From an uncultured Marinobacterium sp. (GTDB lineage Bacteria > Pseudomonadota > Gammaproteobacteria > Pseudomonadales > Balneatricaceae), in assembly GCA_947501565.1 (NCBI GenBank), contig CANMWJ010000003.1:124001-188000 (forward strand): a stretch of 64,000 bases of DNA. The letters are read 5' to 3'. This document shows positions 1 through 9,119 of the stretch, in pieces. The stretch's first letter is position 1. Each line of letters starts with the position of its first letter. The notes under the pieces were generated by a model. That model saw only the letters and a program-made list of their open reading frames with translations, had not been told where the DNA came from and made no database searches. Both the position numbers and the translations under genes were made by a program.

Positions 1-88
1 GACCAATTACTGTATATAAAACCAGTAATCTACCGGCTTTGCAGGGGAAATACCAGCGCCTGTAATACAAGTACTTCTATGAGGTCAG

Positions 89-955
89 TCAGCTATCCGG
101 ATCGTTCATCTGGGCCATCAACCAATCACGGAACATCTCCATGCCGTAAGTCGGTTGTCGCTTATTTGAATACACCAGATAGAACGCCCGTTTGGTTTCC
201 AGCTCAAGATCAAATAGACGGATCAGTTGCCCGTATTGCAACTCACGCTCAATCAACTGACTGTCCGACAGGGCAATGCCCAACCCCTCCATCGCGGCAC
301 CGAGCGCCAGAGAGGTCCCCGAAAACGTCAGGCCGCGCTGCTTGGAAGACCAACCCAATCCAGCCTGGCGGAAGATCTGATGCCACTCAGTACTGCGGCT
401 GGCTACGTGGATCAGGGTATGTTTTTTCAGATCTGCGGGCGTGTGTAGCGCTTTACTGCCCTCCAGCAGACGCGGGCTGCATACGGGCACAACAGCGGCA
501 CTGCGCATATAGTGGGTTTTCAGGTTGCTCCAGTCACCCGCGCCAAAATAGATCGCCATATCGACATCGGAGTGATCGAAATCGACCTCACCTGTCAGTG
601 CGCTTAAACGCAGTTCTACATCGGGATACTGTTTCTGAAAGTCAGCCAGACGTGGCATCAACCATCGGGTCAGAAACGCTGGCACCACAGCAATATTCAC
701 AGTGCCCACGTTGGGCGACGCCATCAAACGACGTGTGGCACTGTCGATCTCATCCAATGCCAGCTGTACAGCATTCAGATATTTCTCTCCCGCACCGGTC
801 AGGAATACCTTCCGTTTTTCCCGTCGAAAGAGATTCATTCCCAAAAATGCCTCGAGTGACTTTACCTGATGACTCACCGCCGAAGGAGTAACAAAGAGCT
901 CATCCGCAGCCTGGTTAAAACTGCCGAGTCGTGCAGCCGCTTCGAAGCTGCGCAA
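89..955 (-). CDS. LysR-family regulator, GcvA-like
   Basis: Transcription factor with an N-terminal winged helix-turn-helix (about residues 1-60, including the typical segment TPSAVSHQVKSLEAFLG) and a C-terminal substrate-binding domain. The N-terminus resembles the GcvA/AmpR branch, in which the protein begins with RRLPPLNALR; here the frame stays open upstream of the TTG at 955 and reads IRRLPPLNALRSFEAA. The true start is therefore probably upstream of 955 and appears not to be ATG, and the exact codon is unresolved. No adjacent target gene is obvious: the next gene, a small protein, lies on the other strand. The family call is secure; the effector is unknown. Confidence 0.85.
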   Translation of the reverse strand: MRSFEAAARLGSFNQAADELFVTPSAVSHQVKSLEAFLGMNLFRREKRKVFLTGAGEKYLNAVQLALDEIDSATRRLMASPNVGTVNIAVVPAFLTRWLMPRLADFQKQYPDVELRLSALTGEVDFDHSDVDMAIYFGAGDWSNLKTHYMRSAAVVPVCSPRLLEGSKALHTPADLKKHTLIHVASRSTEWHQIFRQAGLGWSSKQRGLTFSGTSLALGAAMEGLGIALSDSQLIERELQYGQLIRLFDLELETKRAFYLVYSNKRQPTYGMEMFRDWLMAQMNDPDS

Positions 956-1220
956 CGCATTGAGAGGGGGTAAACGTCTGATGGGGAACTCCAGTGCACA
1001 CAGGCTGTTAGATGAAAAAATCTAATCTATTTAGTGAAAAACAGTCGTTTGTCTATTCAACAATCCGACCTTAGTATAACCCCCATCAGATGACTGATCT
1101 ATTGCAGAAGCCCTGAGAAATCAACGCCATTCGCGCTTAGGCAGCAATACCGTGATCAGCCTGGTGGTTTCAACACAAAAACCACCTGTAACACTCAGTT
1201 AAGTTTTTTTGGTGATCAAC

Positions 1221-1421
1221 ATGGCATACGAAATCGACCTTCACACTAATCAGTACGGTGAGCCGGATATGGATTTCTACATGCAGGAAGCTAAAACCCA
1301 GCGTCACGAAGCTCTGGTTGCAGCTTGTAAAGCACTGATCATCAGCCTGAAGTCTCCAGCCAAAACACTAAAGCTGAACTTCAAACGTCAAAGTTCTTTC
1401 GGGACCCTCTTAGGTTACTAA
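1221..1421 (+). CDS. Small conserved-looking protein of unknown function (66 aa)
   Basis: A 66-residue soluble protein starting MAYEIDLHTNQYGEPD. It has no signal peptide or membrane segment, an acidic N-terminal half and a basic, helical C-terminal half. I chose ATG 1221 over the in-frame TTG at 1209. A perfect GC-rich hairpin followed by a T-run lies 17 bp after the stop, which supports a real transcript. I do not recognise the family. It stands alone between a LysR gene and the porin and shares no operon with either. Confidence 0.6.
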   Translation: MAYEIDLHTNQYGEPDMDFYMQEAKTQRHEALVAACKALIISLKSPAKTLKLNFKRQSSFGTLLGY

Positions 1422-1437
1422 GAGCACACCTCTCTTT

Positions 1438-1465
1438 TGGGGCCTGCCAATGGCCCCAGTTTTTC
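1438..1465 (+). terminator. Rho-independent terminator of the 66-aa gene
   Basis: Stem TGGGGCC / GGCCCCA with a short loop, then TTTTT. It sits immediately downstream of the small gene ending at 1421. Confidence 0.8.
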
Positions 1466-2020
1466 TCCCCCTTCTCTCAGATCTAAGCAAGCAAAGCTTT
1501 TCCCCCACACACCTTTCAGCTTATATTGCCTTCCGCTAGCCAACAGTCCGCCATATATAAAGCAGATAGCCCACAGTTACTCATTTCGTAGCCTATAATC
1601 TTATTTACGATAACTTATCTATAGATTGCGCCGAATAGCGCTGAACTAGCAGCCAACTTCTGAAAATCCACCTGGCCTCAAGACCACCAGACAACTGGAC
1701 CTAACAGCTTTATCCGACAGACCAGTAACGTAACTGTAATGGGCGTTTATTGAACAACGCACAGAGAAAGGGTGCGAGGAGGGTCCGCATGCTCCTCCAA
1801 CCACTCCAGATCACATAGATAATGAAGGGTTATTTCTGTGTGATTTGTAGCTTTAAAGCAGCACGGTTTCGCTTTCTGCCACACAGTGACAGCAAAACGA
1901 TACAAAAGTTTCCGAAAGTGTATTTTTTTCATAGACGAAAGTTACAAAGATGATATGCTTTCAGTTACAGCTTGATTACGAAATGTTTACTCATAAATAT
2001 TTTGACGGTTGAGCAATCAA
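1466..2020. other. Long AT-rich intergenic region before the porin
   Basis: About 550 bp without a convincing gene. A 61-codon minus-strand frame at 1747-1932 has no recognisable features and no good ribosome site. The right part presumably carries the porin promoter; I cannot assign its boxes with confidence. Confidence 0.5.
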
Positions 2021-2050
2021 CATTTGAGTCAGATTTATCTGGCTCAAATG
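2021..2050 (+). promoter_or_regulatory. Palindromic hairpin in the porin leader
   Basis: A nearly perfect 30-nt inverted repeat: CATTTGAG-T-CAGA, loop TTTA, TCTG-G-CTCAAATG. It ends 43 nt before the porin ATG. In RNA the single mismatch becomes a U-G pair, giving 13 continuous pairs. It could be a repressor or activator operator or a stabilising 5' hairpin; the sequence alone does not decide. Confidence 0.5.
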
Positions 2051-2093
2051 CTAACTATAAGAAATAAAATGACGATTAATCAGGATTGAAACC

Positions 2094-3269
2094 ATGGCTA
2101 AACTTTCAAAGAACCTGCTAACTGCATCCATTATCGCGGCAACAGCTTCTACTATGGCTCCTGCTGCTTTCGCGGCGGACGAAGCTGAGCTGAACGTAAG
2201 CACCCGTACTCTGTACTTCAACCGTGACTTCCGTGAAGGCGCTACCGACCGCATCTCCCTGTCTCAGGCGCTGCGTATCGATTACGTTTCCCCAACTTTC
2301 GCTGACCGCGTTAAAGTTGGCGCTTCTCTGTTCGGCAACCTGAAGCTGGACGAGCGCAAAGCAGGTGAAAGCACTGGCGCACTGCGCAACAAAAACGGCG
2401 AAGGCGAAAGCTACGGCAAACTGGGCCAGCTGTACGTTGACGTAGCACTGACTGAAAACGCTAGCCTGCGCGCTGGCCGCATGGTTCTGGGCACTCCACT
2501 GCTGAACGATTCCGACTCCCGTGCAACTCCTTCTTCTACTCAGGCAGTAGTTCTGCAGGGTTCCGTTGGCGGTGCTGACCTGTACGGTATCTACAGCGAT
2601 CGTGCTTCTGCTAAGACCGATTCTTCTTTCGACAAGTACCCAGGCGACATCACCCTGGTTGGCGGTTCTTACGGTTTCGATAACGGCCTGAGCCTGAATG
2701 CAGCTTACGGTGTTGCTGAAGATTACCTGTCTCAGGTTTACCTGAACGCGTCTTACACTTTCGATCTGGGCAACGACAGCAGCCTGCTGATCGACGGTTA
2801 CCACTACGCAGGTGAAGCAGAAGGCTCCCTGTTCGGTAACGCAAACTACGACTCTACTCTGAGCAACGTTGCTGCACGTTACAGCGTTGGCAACCTGGCT
2901 CTGACCGCTTCTTACCAGACTATCGGTGACGAAGACTACGTTCACACTTGGGGTGGCAGCGACGACAACGGCCTGATGACCTGGAACTCTGTTCAGATCA
3001 ACGACTTCAACCGTGCTGACGAAGACTCCTGGCAGCTGCGCGCTGACTACAAATTCAGCCCAAGCCTGAAAGGTATGATTCGCCACACTTCCGGTGAAAC
3101 TGACGCAGCTAACTCCGAAGTAGCAGAAACCAACGTAGACGTAACTTACGCTCTGCAGACTGGTGTTCTGAAAGGTGCAAGCGTTCGTGTTCGTTACGCA
3201 CACGTTGCGACTGACGCAGCTGGCGGCGACATCGACGAAGTACGTGTAATCGCTAACTACGCGTTCTAA
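2094..3269 (+). CDS. OprD-family outer membrane porin
   Basis: A 391-residue precursor with a Sec signal peptide of about 27 residues (cleavage after the AAFA motif). A beta-barrel follows, with many alternating aromatic/hydrophobic strands, ending in a C-terminal phenylalanine (VRVIANYAF), the usual signal for BAM-dependent insertion. The mature start, NVSTRTLYFNRDF and then LSQALRIDYVSPTFADRV, matches the OprD/OpdX porin family, which takes up basic amino acids, peptides or small aromatic and organic acids. Codon use is strongly biased, as in a highly expressed gene. It is monocistronic, with a structured leader and a strong terminator. The substrate cannot be read from the sequence. Confidence 0.9.
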   Translation: MAKLSKNLLTASIIAATASTMAPAAFAADEAELNVSTRTLYFNRDFREGATDRISLSQALRIDYVSPTFADRVKVGASLFGNLKLDERKAGESTGALRNKNGEGESYGKLGQLYVDVALTENASLRAGRMVLGTPLLNDSDSRATPSSTQAVVLQGSVGGADLYGIYSDRASAKTDSSFDKYPGDITLVGGSYGFDNGLSLNAAYGVAEDYLSQVYLNASYTFDLGNDSSLLIDGYHYAGEAEGSLFGNANYDSTLSNVAARYSVGNLALTASYQTIGDEDYVHTWGGSDDNGLMTWNSVQINDFNRADEDSWQLRADYKFSPSLKGMIRHTSGETDAANSEVAETNVDVTYALQTGVLKGASVRVRYAHVATDAAGGDIDEVRVIANYAF

Positions 3270-3294
3270 TAACGCCGCGTAAGCGATCTTTTAG

Positions 3295-3328
3295 CCGCCG
3301 CGCCTCCCCCTTCGGCGCGGCGGTTTTT
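3295..3328 (+). terminator. Rho-independent terminator of the porin gene
   Basis: A 10-bp stem, CCGCCGCGCC paired with GGCGCGGCGG, followed by five T. It lies 26 bp after the porin stop. Confidence 0.92.
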
Positions 3329-3506
3329 AGCTTCCCCTCTCCCTACCCCTCCAACCGCACCGATCTCATATCCAAATAGATAGTTGAACTATCAACAAAC
3401 TCTCTATCCTCATTATTAATTGTTCTAACCAGCACGTAAGTTTTCAGTTTGGTTTCAGGACCTCTGCCTAATCTAACCTTGGCAGAAAGAGAGATGGAGA
3501 CACGCC

Positions 3507-3668
3507 ATGAAAAAAGTACTCGCAACAATCTTTATCATGATGGCAGCATTTTCTGGACAGGTGATGGCCGAAGGCGCAGTACTGGACCGGGACGCTTATT
3601 ACGCTCTGGACGCAAATGCCAATAAGGCATTTCAGCCTGAGTTTTCAGTAGATATCCCTGAAGAGTAA
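3507..3668 (+). CDS. Small secreted protein (53 aa)
   Basis: Begins MKKVLATIFIMMAAFSG, a typical Sec signal peptide with a likely cleavage after QVMA. This leaves an acidic mature peptide of about 32 residues. A purine-rich ribosome site (GAGATGGAG) precedes the ATG at suitable distance, and a clean terminator follows 35 bp after the stop. These flanking signals make a real gene likely even though it is too short for homology-based naming. No family recognised; a periplasmic or exported role is inferred. Confidence 0.65.
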   Translation: MKKVLATIFIMMAAFSGQVMAEGAVLDRDAYYALDANANKAFQPEFSVDIPEE

Positions 3669-3703
3669 GTGTCCGTAGCGCACTGAAAAGAAAGAACGAA
3701 AAA

Positions 3704-3727
3704 GGCGGCTATATAAGCCGCCTTTTT
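3704..3727 (+). terminator. Rho-independent terminator of the 53-aa gene
   Basis: Stem GGCGGCT / AGCCGCC with loop ATATA, then TTTTT. Confidence 0.88.
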
Positions 3728-3769
3728 GCGTAAAACAGAAACCGCCGGGAACAAACCAATCAGCAAAAG

Positions 3770-4738
3770 TTAACGCCGCATCCTCTTTTGCTGATACATC
3801 AGTTGATCAGCCTCAGCAATCAACTGATCAATATCCGCCACAGGCTCAGATGCTGACGCCAACGAGATTGGCAATACACCAGCGCTAAACTCAATATCGT
3901 AATCCCGACTTTCCCGGCTGACGTCGCCGACAGCCTGACTCAGACGCGAAAGAGAACTGTGTGCCTGAGCTTCATCAGTATCCGTCAGCAACAGCGCAAA
4001 TTCATCCCCACCGATCCGCCCAAAGAGATCAGAATCCCTGAACGTCAGCCGCAACTGTTCGGCAAAGGTTACTAGCGCACGGTCGCCCTCTGCGTGCCCA
4101 AACTGATCATTTATCGGCTTAAAATTATCGAGATCCAACACCACCAACGTGGCCGGAATACGATTGCGGACGCACAAGCTCAGCGCTGTTTTTGCCAAAA
4201 CAGAAAAACCCCGCCTGTTAGAGATCTGCGTAAGCTCATCGGTTGTAGCCAGCTGAACAGCTGCCAGCTCTTTTTCAGCCATCGTCGCCAGGTCAGCCAG
4301 CACTTCCAGCTCTTCGGCATCCAGCTCACGTGGTTTCTGATCGATCAGACAAAGCGTACCCAGCGCACTACCGTCTGCGCAGTGCAGCGGATAGCCCGCA
4401 TAAAAACGAATATTGGGCGGCCCAGTGACCAGTGGATTATCAGCAAAACGGCTGTCTTCGCGCGCATCTGAGATCACAAATGCCTTATCACCAAGAATCG
4501 TATGGCCACAGAAGGAGATATCACGCGCGGTTTCACGCACATCCAGGCCCATGCAGGACTTAAACCACTGCCGATCCTTATCCACCAGACTGACAAGCGC
4601 AATGGGTACATCAAACAGCCGCCTTGCCAGCCGGGTTAACCGGTCAAAACGCTCCTCTGACTCGGTATCCAGAATCTCTGCCGCATGAAGCGCCTGCAGA
4701 CGCTCAGCTTCGTTGAAGGGCAACTTTGGTTTATCCAT
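3770..4738 (-). CDS. GAF-GGDEF diguanylate cyclase
   Basis: 322 residues. An N-terminal GAF domain (about 20-160; contains the segment ISFCGHTILGDKAFVI typical of this GAF-GGDEF class) is followed by a GGDEF domain (about 165-320). The active-site loop reads RIGGDEFALLL, so the signature is intact and synthesis of cyclic di-GMP is expected. The protein is cytoplasmic, with no membrane segment. It stands alone, convergent with the small secreted gene. The GAF ligand is unknown. Confidence 0.9.
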   Translation of the reverse strand: MDKPKLPFNEAERLQALHAAEILDTESEERFDRLTRLARRLFDVPIALVSLVDKDRQWFKSCMGLDVRETARDISFCGHTILGDKAFVISDAREDSRFADNPLVTGPPNIRFYAGYPLHCADGSALGTLCLIDQKPRELDAEELEVLADLATMAEKELAAVQLATTDELTQISNRRGFSVLAKTALSLCVRNRIPATLVVLDLDNFKPINDQFGHAEGDRALVTFAEQLRLTFRDSDLFGRIGGDEFALLLTDTDEAQAHSSLSRLSQAVGDVSRESRDYDIEFSAGVLPISLASASEPVADIDQLIAEADQLMYQQKRMRR

Positions 4739-5021
4739 ATCTCCTTCCCACCGCTCACTTCACTGGCCAGGGGACGCTTATCCAAACGCCCCATCGCTAT
4801 CAGTATACATAGATTCCCGACCACAAAGACCCGAAATCAGTAGGGTTTTCAGGCTGTTGGAATAGGCAGGCAGCAAAAAAACAAAGGAAATGAAGCTTCG
4901 ACAGCATGAGTCTGTTTCAGACTGACAGCAGAAAACTCAACCGCGACAAACGACAAATCGGTCTATAGTGGATTCAGTGAGAAGTAATAAGAAGAAAGAG
5001 GATAGCGAGGGAGGATAAACT

Positions 5022-5136
5022 GGGGGTGACTCCACCAGCCACATCCCGGCACACGAATCCACCGCTGTGGCTGCTCCCTTCCGGGCCTGACCAGGTTCAC
5101 GGTTTATCGTTGCGAGAGGACCAGCAGAGCCACCAC
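5022..5136 (-). ncRNA. ffs: 4.5S / SRP RNA
   Basis: The minus strand reads from a GGCTCTGCTGG 5' arm to the hallmark apical segment GGTCAGGCCCGGAAGGGAGC, then GCAGCC and a 3' arm containing GTGTGCCGGGATGTGGCTGG. This matches the bacterial small SRP RNA, including the conserved Ffh-binding GGAAG internal loop. The terminal arms (5121-5133 and 5026-5038) pair over 13 consecutive positions if G-U pairs are allowed. The RNA acts with Ffh in co-translational targeting of membrane proteins. The ends are estimated from the terminal stem. Confidence 0.93.
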
Positions 5137-5253
5137 AACACGGCTTGTTAAGGCCTCATCTGAGCTTTGCAACTCAAGATAGGCGCGCAGTATACCAGCA
5201 TGTTCAGGATATGCAAAACTATATAGAGGTTTTGATAATCAAGGAGTTTGCAG

Positions 5254-6165
5254 ATGAGCGCTTCGCGCAATAACATGCTTCGTTTAATTCGCTGTTTTAC
5301 CCGGGTCGTGGACGCTGGCAGCTTCAGTGCGGCGGCCGATCAGCTGGGAATGAATAAGGGATCTGTCAGTCAGGCGGTCAGCGCGCTGGAGTCGGAAACC
5401 AAGCTCCGCCTGCTTAATCGTGACACCCGCCATCTCAGCCTGACGGAGTCCGGACGACACTTCTACAACGGTTGTCAGGAGGTGCTGGCCAGCGTCGATC
5501 GGCTGGATGAGTTAACCAACCACCTTACCGGCGAGAACAGCGGCACCTTGCGCGTAGCCTGCAGTAATTTGTTTGGGACCCGTGTGCTGATCCCGGCACT
5601 GAACCACTTTCTGGAGTTCAATCCGCAGCTGAAGCTGGAGTTGTGCGTACAGGATGACTTTAACAACCTGCCGGATGAAGCGATTGATGTAACCGTGCGC
5701 TTAGGTTGGCCGACCGATTCATCGCTGGTCGCACGCAAACTGTTTGAGTCGCGACAGGTGATCTGTGCAACCCCCGAGTACCTGCACAAACAATCTCTGC
5801 CCACCTCACCACAGGCACTGAGCGAACTGAACTGGCTGGGCCTTACCCGCCATCGCTTCCGAAATAGCCTGACGCTGACCGACAGCGACCACCAGGAACA
5901 CAACGTGCCACTCCGTAGCCGTATCGTCACCGACAACTCCTCCGCGCTGTTCAGTCTGCTGATGTCCCACAACGGCATCACCTGCCTGCCAGCCTGCAAC
6001 ATCCGTCAGGAACTTGATCGCGGCGAGCTGGTGCAGCTGTTGCCGGACTACCAGATGGAGCCACTGGGCGTATACGCCCTTTATCCTTCGAAAGACCATC
6101 TGCCGCAGAAAACCCGCCTGTTCATCGATTTCCTGATCGAGTTTTTTGACCGGGCACATGCCTGA
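5254..6165 (+). CDS. LysR-family transcriptional regulator
   Basis: About 303 residues, with an N-terminal winged HTH (about 1-65, SFSAAADQLGMNKGSVSQAV) and a LysR substrate-binding domain of the AaeR/DmlR type (segments GTLRVACSNLFG and LPACNIRQELDRGELVQLLP). The ATG at 5254 was preferred to the in-frame TTG at 5248 because AAGGAG lies 7 bp upstream of it. It is followed after 168 bp by the membrane protein gene at 6334, a possible target. That gene, however, has its own promoter with HpaR-like palindromes. Confidence 0.87.
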   Translation: MSASRNNMLRLIRCFTRVVDAGSFSAAADQLGMNKGSVSQAVSALESETKLRLLNRDTRHLSLTESGRHFYNGCQEVLASVDRLDELTNHLTGENSGTLRVACSNLFGTRVLIPALNHFLEFNPQLKLELCVQDDFNNLPDEAIDVTVRLGWPTDSSLVARKLFESRQVICATPEYLHKQSLPTSPQALSELNWLGLTRHRFRNSLTLTDSDHQEHNVPLRSRIVTDNSSALFSLLMSHNGITCLPACNIRQELDRGELVQLLPDYQMEPLGVYALYPSKDHLPQKTRLFIDFLIEFFDRAHA

Positions 6166-6272
6166 CGCTTCCGGTCCCAAAGACCAAAGCCCCTGAGAAA
6201 GCCACTGCTTAAGCGCGGCACAGATACCGCGCTTAAACATTCCTTCCCAGACCTGACCACAAAGATCTTCAT

Positions 6273-6320
6273 TGGAGTTAATCTGCATATTAGTTAAAAT
6301 ATTAATTAATATATTCATTT
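6273..6320 (+). promoter_or_regulatory. Promoter with HpaR-type palindrome, upstream of the membrane protein gene
   Basis: A candidate -35 TTGGAG (6273-6278) and -10 TAAAAT (6295-6300) are 16 bp apart. They are followed at once by ATTAATTAATATATT (6301-6315). The same 15-base string occurs at 10071-10085 in the hpaD promoter, and related palindromes lie at 9437, 27558 and 27674. This suggests regulation by the MarR-type protein HpaR. Confidence 0.5.
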
Positions 6321-6333
6321 AATACGGATTCCC

Positions 6334-7659
6334 ATGTTCAGATCCTTAAGTTCCGACAACCCTATGCTCTGGCCTTCAACTGCTTTTGCCGGAGTCCTGC
6401 TGTCCAGCATGTGGGGCCTGACGCTGATAGACACGCTGGCGGTCGCAGCAACTGCAGGCATAGCCACAGTACTGGCCTGGCTGTTTGTCGCCATTGAGCT
6501 ACCCCGACTACAAGCGCGTCAGCGTAAGCAGATCTTAAGCCTTGCGGGCATAGGGGCCCTCTGCGCACTCTGGGCCTGGAGCCAGGGAAGTAATGTACAG
6601 CTGCTGCATCTGCTGGATGAACACCTGAAGCTGGTGATGTTACTGAGCGCCGTGCACTTTATCAGCCTGGCCACGCGACTGGAGCGCAGCAGCGCCCATC
6701 GCGGCCCACGTAGCTATCTGTTCACACTGGGTGGCATGCACCTGTTTGCCTCGATCGCGAACTTTTCATCGGTTGTGATGGTCGGTGATCAGGTAAAACG
6801 CAACGGCACACTGGACCGACTCTCACAGATTATTCTCTCGCGCGGTTTTGGCCTTGCGGTGTTGTGGTCGCCCTTTCTCAGCATCTTACCGCTGGTGCTG
6901 GAACAGGTGCCCGGCGCGCATATCGCTGAGATCTATCCACTCTCAGTCACGCTGGCGTTGCTCGGCCTGGGATTGTGCCTGCTGGAAGCACGCCTGCGGT
7001 TACCGACAGAGTTACAGACGTACGACGGCTATCCGATCAAACGTTCAACCCTGAGCCTGCCGGTGGCGTTGATGGCGGGCGTGCTTCTCACAGCATGGAT
7101 CTTCCCAACCGTGCCCACCATCGCGGTGGTAGCCAGTCTCGCAATTATCGCCCCCCTGCTGCTGATCTCGGTAAAACAGGGGATGACAGCAGGCGTCACT
7201 GCAGTGGGCAATCACATCACTGGCAAACTGGCAGAGGCCCGCGCTGAGATCTCACTGTTCCTGTGTGCGGGACTGCTGGCAGGCGGCGTGAAATCCTGTA
7301 TCAGTGTTGGTCTGATCTCACTGCCCTTCACAGAAACCAATGCCACCGTGGCCTCTCTGGTTTTGGCGGCGATTGTCACGCTGGCTATTCTCGGCATTCA
7401 CCAGCTGGCCCTGGTGGCGATCTTTGCTGGTTTGCTGGCAGACGTAACGACCACCCCGACCCTTATGGCGGTGACTTATATTCTGGCGACTGGACTCTCG
7501 ATGTCGGGCAGCACCTTCAGCGGGCTGAGTTTTATTTTGCAGGCACGTTTCCACTGCAAGGCACGGGAGATACTCTCCACCAACCTCGCCTTTACGGTAA
7601 TCATGGTATTGGCGGGCAGCGCCCTGCTGCATGTTGCTGAGATGCTGGGTGTACGCTGA
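6334..7659 (+). CDS. Polytopic membrane protein, candidate transporter
   Basis: 441 residues, almost entirely hydrophobic, with roughly 11-12 predicted membrane helices and short loops. Motifs visible include a polar intramembrane stretch ILATGLSMSGSTFSGLSF near the C-terminus and SIANFSSVVMVGD in the first half, a pattern of serine/threonine/glycine-rich re-entrant segments reminiscent of ion-coupled anion permeases. I do not recognise the family. Its promoter carries the same AT-rich palindrome as the homoprotocatechuate genes, so uptake of an aromatic acid is a reasonable but unproven inference. It lies downstream of a LysR gene and is convergent with the DUF3422 gene. Confidence 0.6.
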   Translation: MFRSLSSDNPMLWPSTAFAGVLLSSMWGLTLIDTLAVAATAGIATVLAWLFVAIELPRLQARQRKQILSLAGIGALCALWAWSQGSNVQLLHLLDEHLKLVMLLSAVHFISLATRLERSSAHRGPRSYLFTLGGMHLFASIANFSSVVMVGDQVKRNGTLDRLSQIILSRGFGLAVLWSPFLSILPLVLEQVPGAHIAEIYPLSVTLALLGLGLCLLEARLRLPTELQTYDGYPIKRSTLSLPVALMAGVLLTAWIFPTVPTIAVVASLAIIAPLLLISVKQGMTAGVTAVGNHITGKLAEARAEISLFLCAGLLAGGVKSCISVGLISLPFTETNATVASLVLAAIVTLAILGIHQLALVAIFAGLLADVTTTPTLMAVTYILATGLSMSGSTFSGLSFILQARFHCKAREILSTNLAFTVIMVLAGSALLHVAEMLGVR

Positions 7660-7724
7660 TACACCCGGCATCCGGATAGAAGGCTTTGCCAGAAGGCCTT
7701 GTCAGAAGGCTCGGTTAGACAGGA

Positions 7725-9032
7725 TTAATCCTCGTCGCCGTAATGCTTAAGCAAGCGGCGCACGTACCACCAGAGCACACCGGCAATCAGCGGTACTGAG
7801 AAGCTGAGCCATACCAGCACATCGTCGCGCATCCCTTCGGCGGGCACTGTATTGCGGATTGTCCGCTCAATCAGATCAAAGGCGTAATAGGTCACCACGA
7901 TGATGGTGAAACTTTCCAGTTTCGCCTGCAGGCGCAACTGACGACGGGCGCGTCCGTTCAGCGCCTCCAACAGATCGCGGTTCTGCTGTTCGATGGAGAG
8001 ATCCACCTGCGAGCGGATCAGCTCACCAACACGTGCGATACGCTTGGAAAGCTGTTCGATACGACGCCCGGCCGCCAGACAGGTGCGCCGAGCCGGTTCC
8101 AGGCGACGTTCCATAAACTGGGTGATGGTCTGCAAACCTTCGATACGTTCCTGACGCAGTTCGGTCAATCGTGTATCCAGCAGGGCAAAATAAGCCTCAC
8201 TGGCGGAGAAGCGATTGGCCGTATCCGCAGATAATTCCTCTACCCGTGCTGCCAGCGTCATCAGCTCCTGCAGCAGCTCCGCAGGTGCGTCTTTACTGTC
8301 GCCGGTCATACGGTGGGTAATATCCGCCAGCTGTTTGTCCAGCGTGGTGATCAGTGGCATCGCCTCATGGGCCGCTGGTAGTGCTAACAGAGCCACATGA
8401 CGGTAGGTTTCAATCTCGCAGATACGCTGCAGAAGACGTCCCGCCTGAAAAGGCTGCAGCGATCGATCCTCCACCAGCACCCGCCCCAAACCGGTCTCGT
8501 CACGGGGTGCAAAGTCGGTCCAGACTGTGGCACCGCCATTCATCACCTCTGCCGCCGCCAGCTGCAGATCACCGAAATGTTCCTTGCACCAAGCCAGTGG
8601 ATCATTACGCCGCTTACGGAAGATGATCTCCACCCCCGAGAGCAGCTCGCCGGGTAACTTGTCCTCGCTGAGCAACTGCATCCAACGCTGTGCCAGTTCC
8701 TCTTCCGAATCTGCACCGAAGTGATAGAGCGTCAGGCTGTAGAACTCGTTGTGGCGCTCAAAGCGTAGCGCTGCACTATCGGAGCTGAGGAAAAAGAATC
8801 CCCGTTCCCGATCCTGTGGCGACGCCTCTTCAATCTCCAGCTCTTCTGCCAACGCCAGTGCCGTGGCAAGGGCTTCATCCATACGTTCTGAAGGCAGCAC
8901 CACCGCCAGATGCATCATATAAAGCGGCGCCTGCACCTTCTGAAACGGGCGGGCGTGTACCTCAGTGGTGATCTGTTCATAGAGCGGATGGGTAGCCATC
9001 AGACTGGACGGAACACTGCTTTTAACGTTCAA
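7725..9032 (-). CDS. DUF3422 family membrane-anchored protein
   Basis: 435 residues matching the DUF3422 family by the N-terminal motif HPLYEQITTEVHARPF and the C-terminal layout: long amphipathic/coiled-coil helices (about 250-370), then two membrane helices (about 375-392 and 405-425) and a short basic tail. The function of the family is not established; the architecture suggests a membrane-anchored cytoplasmic protein. The annotated start is a TTG at 9032 with GAGAG upstream; ATG 8999 (MATHPLYEQ) is an alternative. A MITE-like element begins 87 bp upstream of the start. Confidence 0.85.
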   Translation of the reverse strand: MNVKSSVPSSLMATHPLYEQITTEVHARPFQKVQAPLYMMHLAVVLPSERMDEALATALALAEELEIEEASPQDRERGFFFLSSDSAALRFERHNEFYSLTLYHFGADSEEELAQRWMQLLSEDKLPGELLSGVEIIFRKRRNDPLAWCKEHFGDLQLAAAEVMNGGATVWTDFAPRDETGLGRVLVEDRSLQPFQAGRLLQRICEIETYRHVALLALPAAHEAMPLITTLDKQLADITHRMTGDSKDAPAELLQELMTLAARVEELSADTANRFSASEAYFALLDTRLTELRQERIEGLQTITQFMERRLEPARRTCLAAGRRIEQLSKRIARVGELIRSQVDLSIEQQNRDLLEALNGRARRQLRLQAKLESFTIIVVTYYAFDLIERTIRNTVPAEGMRDDVLVWLSFSVPLIAGVLWWYVRRLLKHYGDED

Positions 9033-9119
9033 GGATCTGTTTTCTCTCTTATTGCTAGTGGAATCTGCTCACTACTATGAACTTCTTGCCGCGAATTATA
9101 CCAACGACTGATGTCGGAC

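Noticed and set aside
1747-1932. 61-codon minus-strand frame before the porin
   Set aside because: No ribosome site, odd composition, no recognisable features; treated as chance frame.
2118-3203. 361-codon frame antisense to the porin
   Set aside because: Shadow of the strongly codon-biased porin gene; sequence is low-complexity in valine and serine/alanine without domain features.
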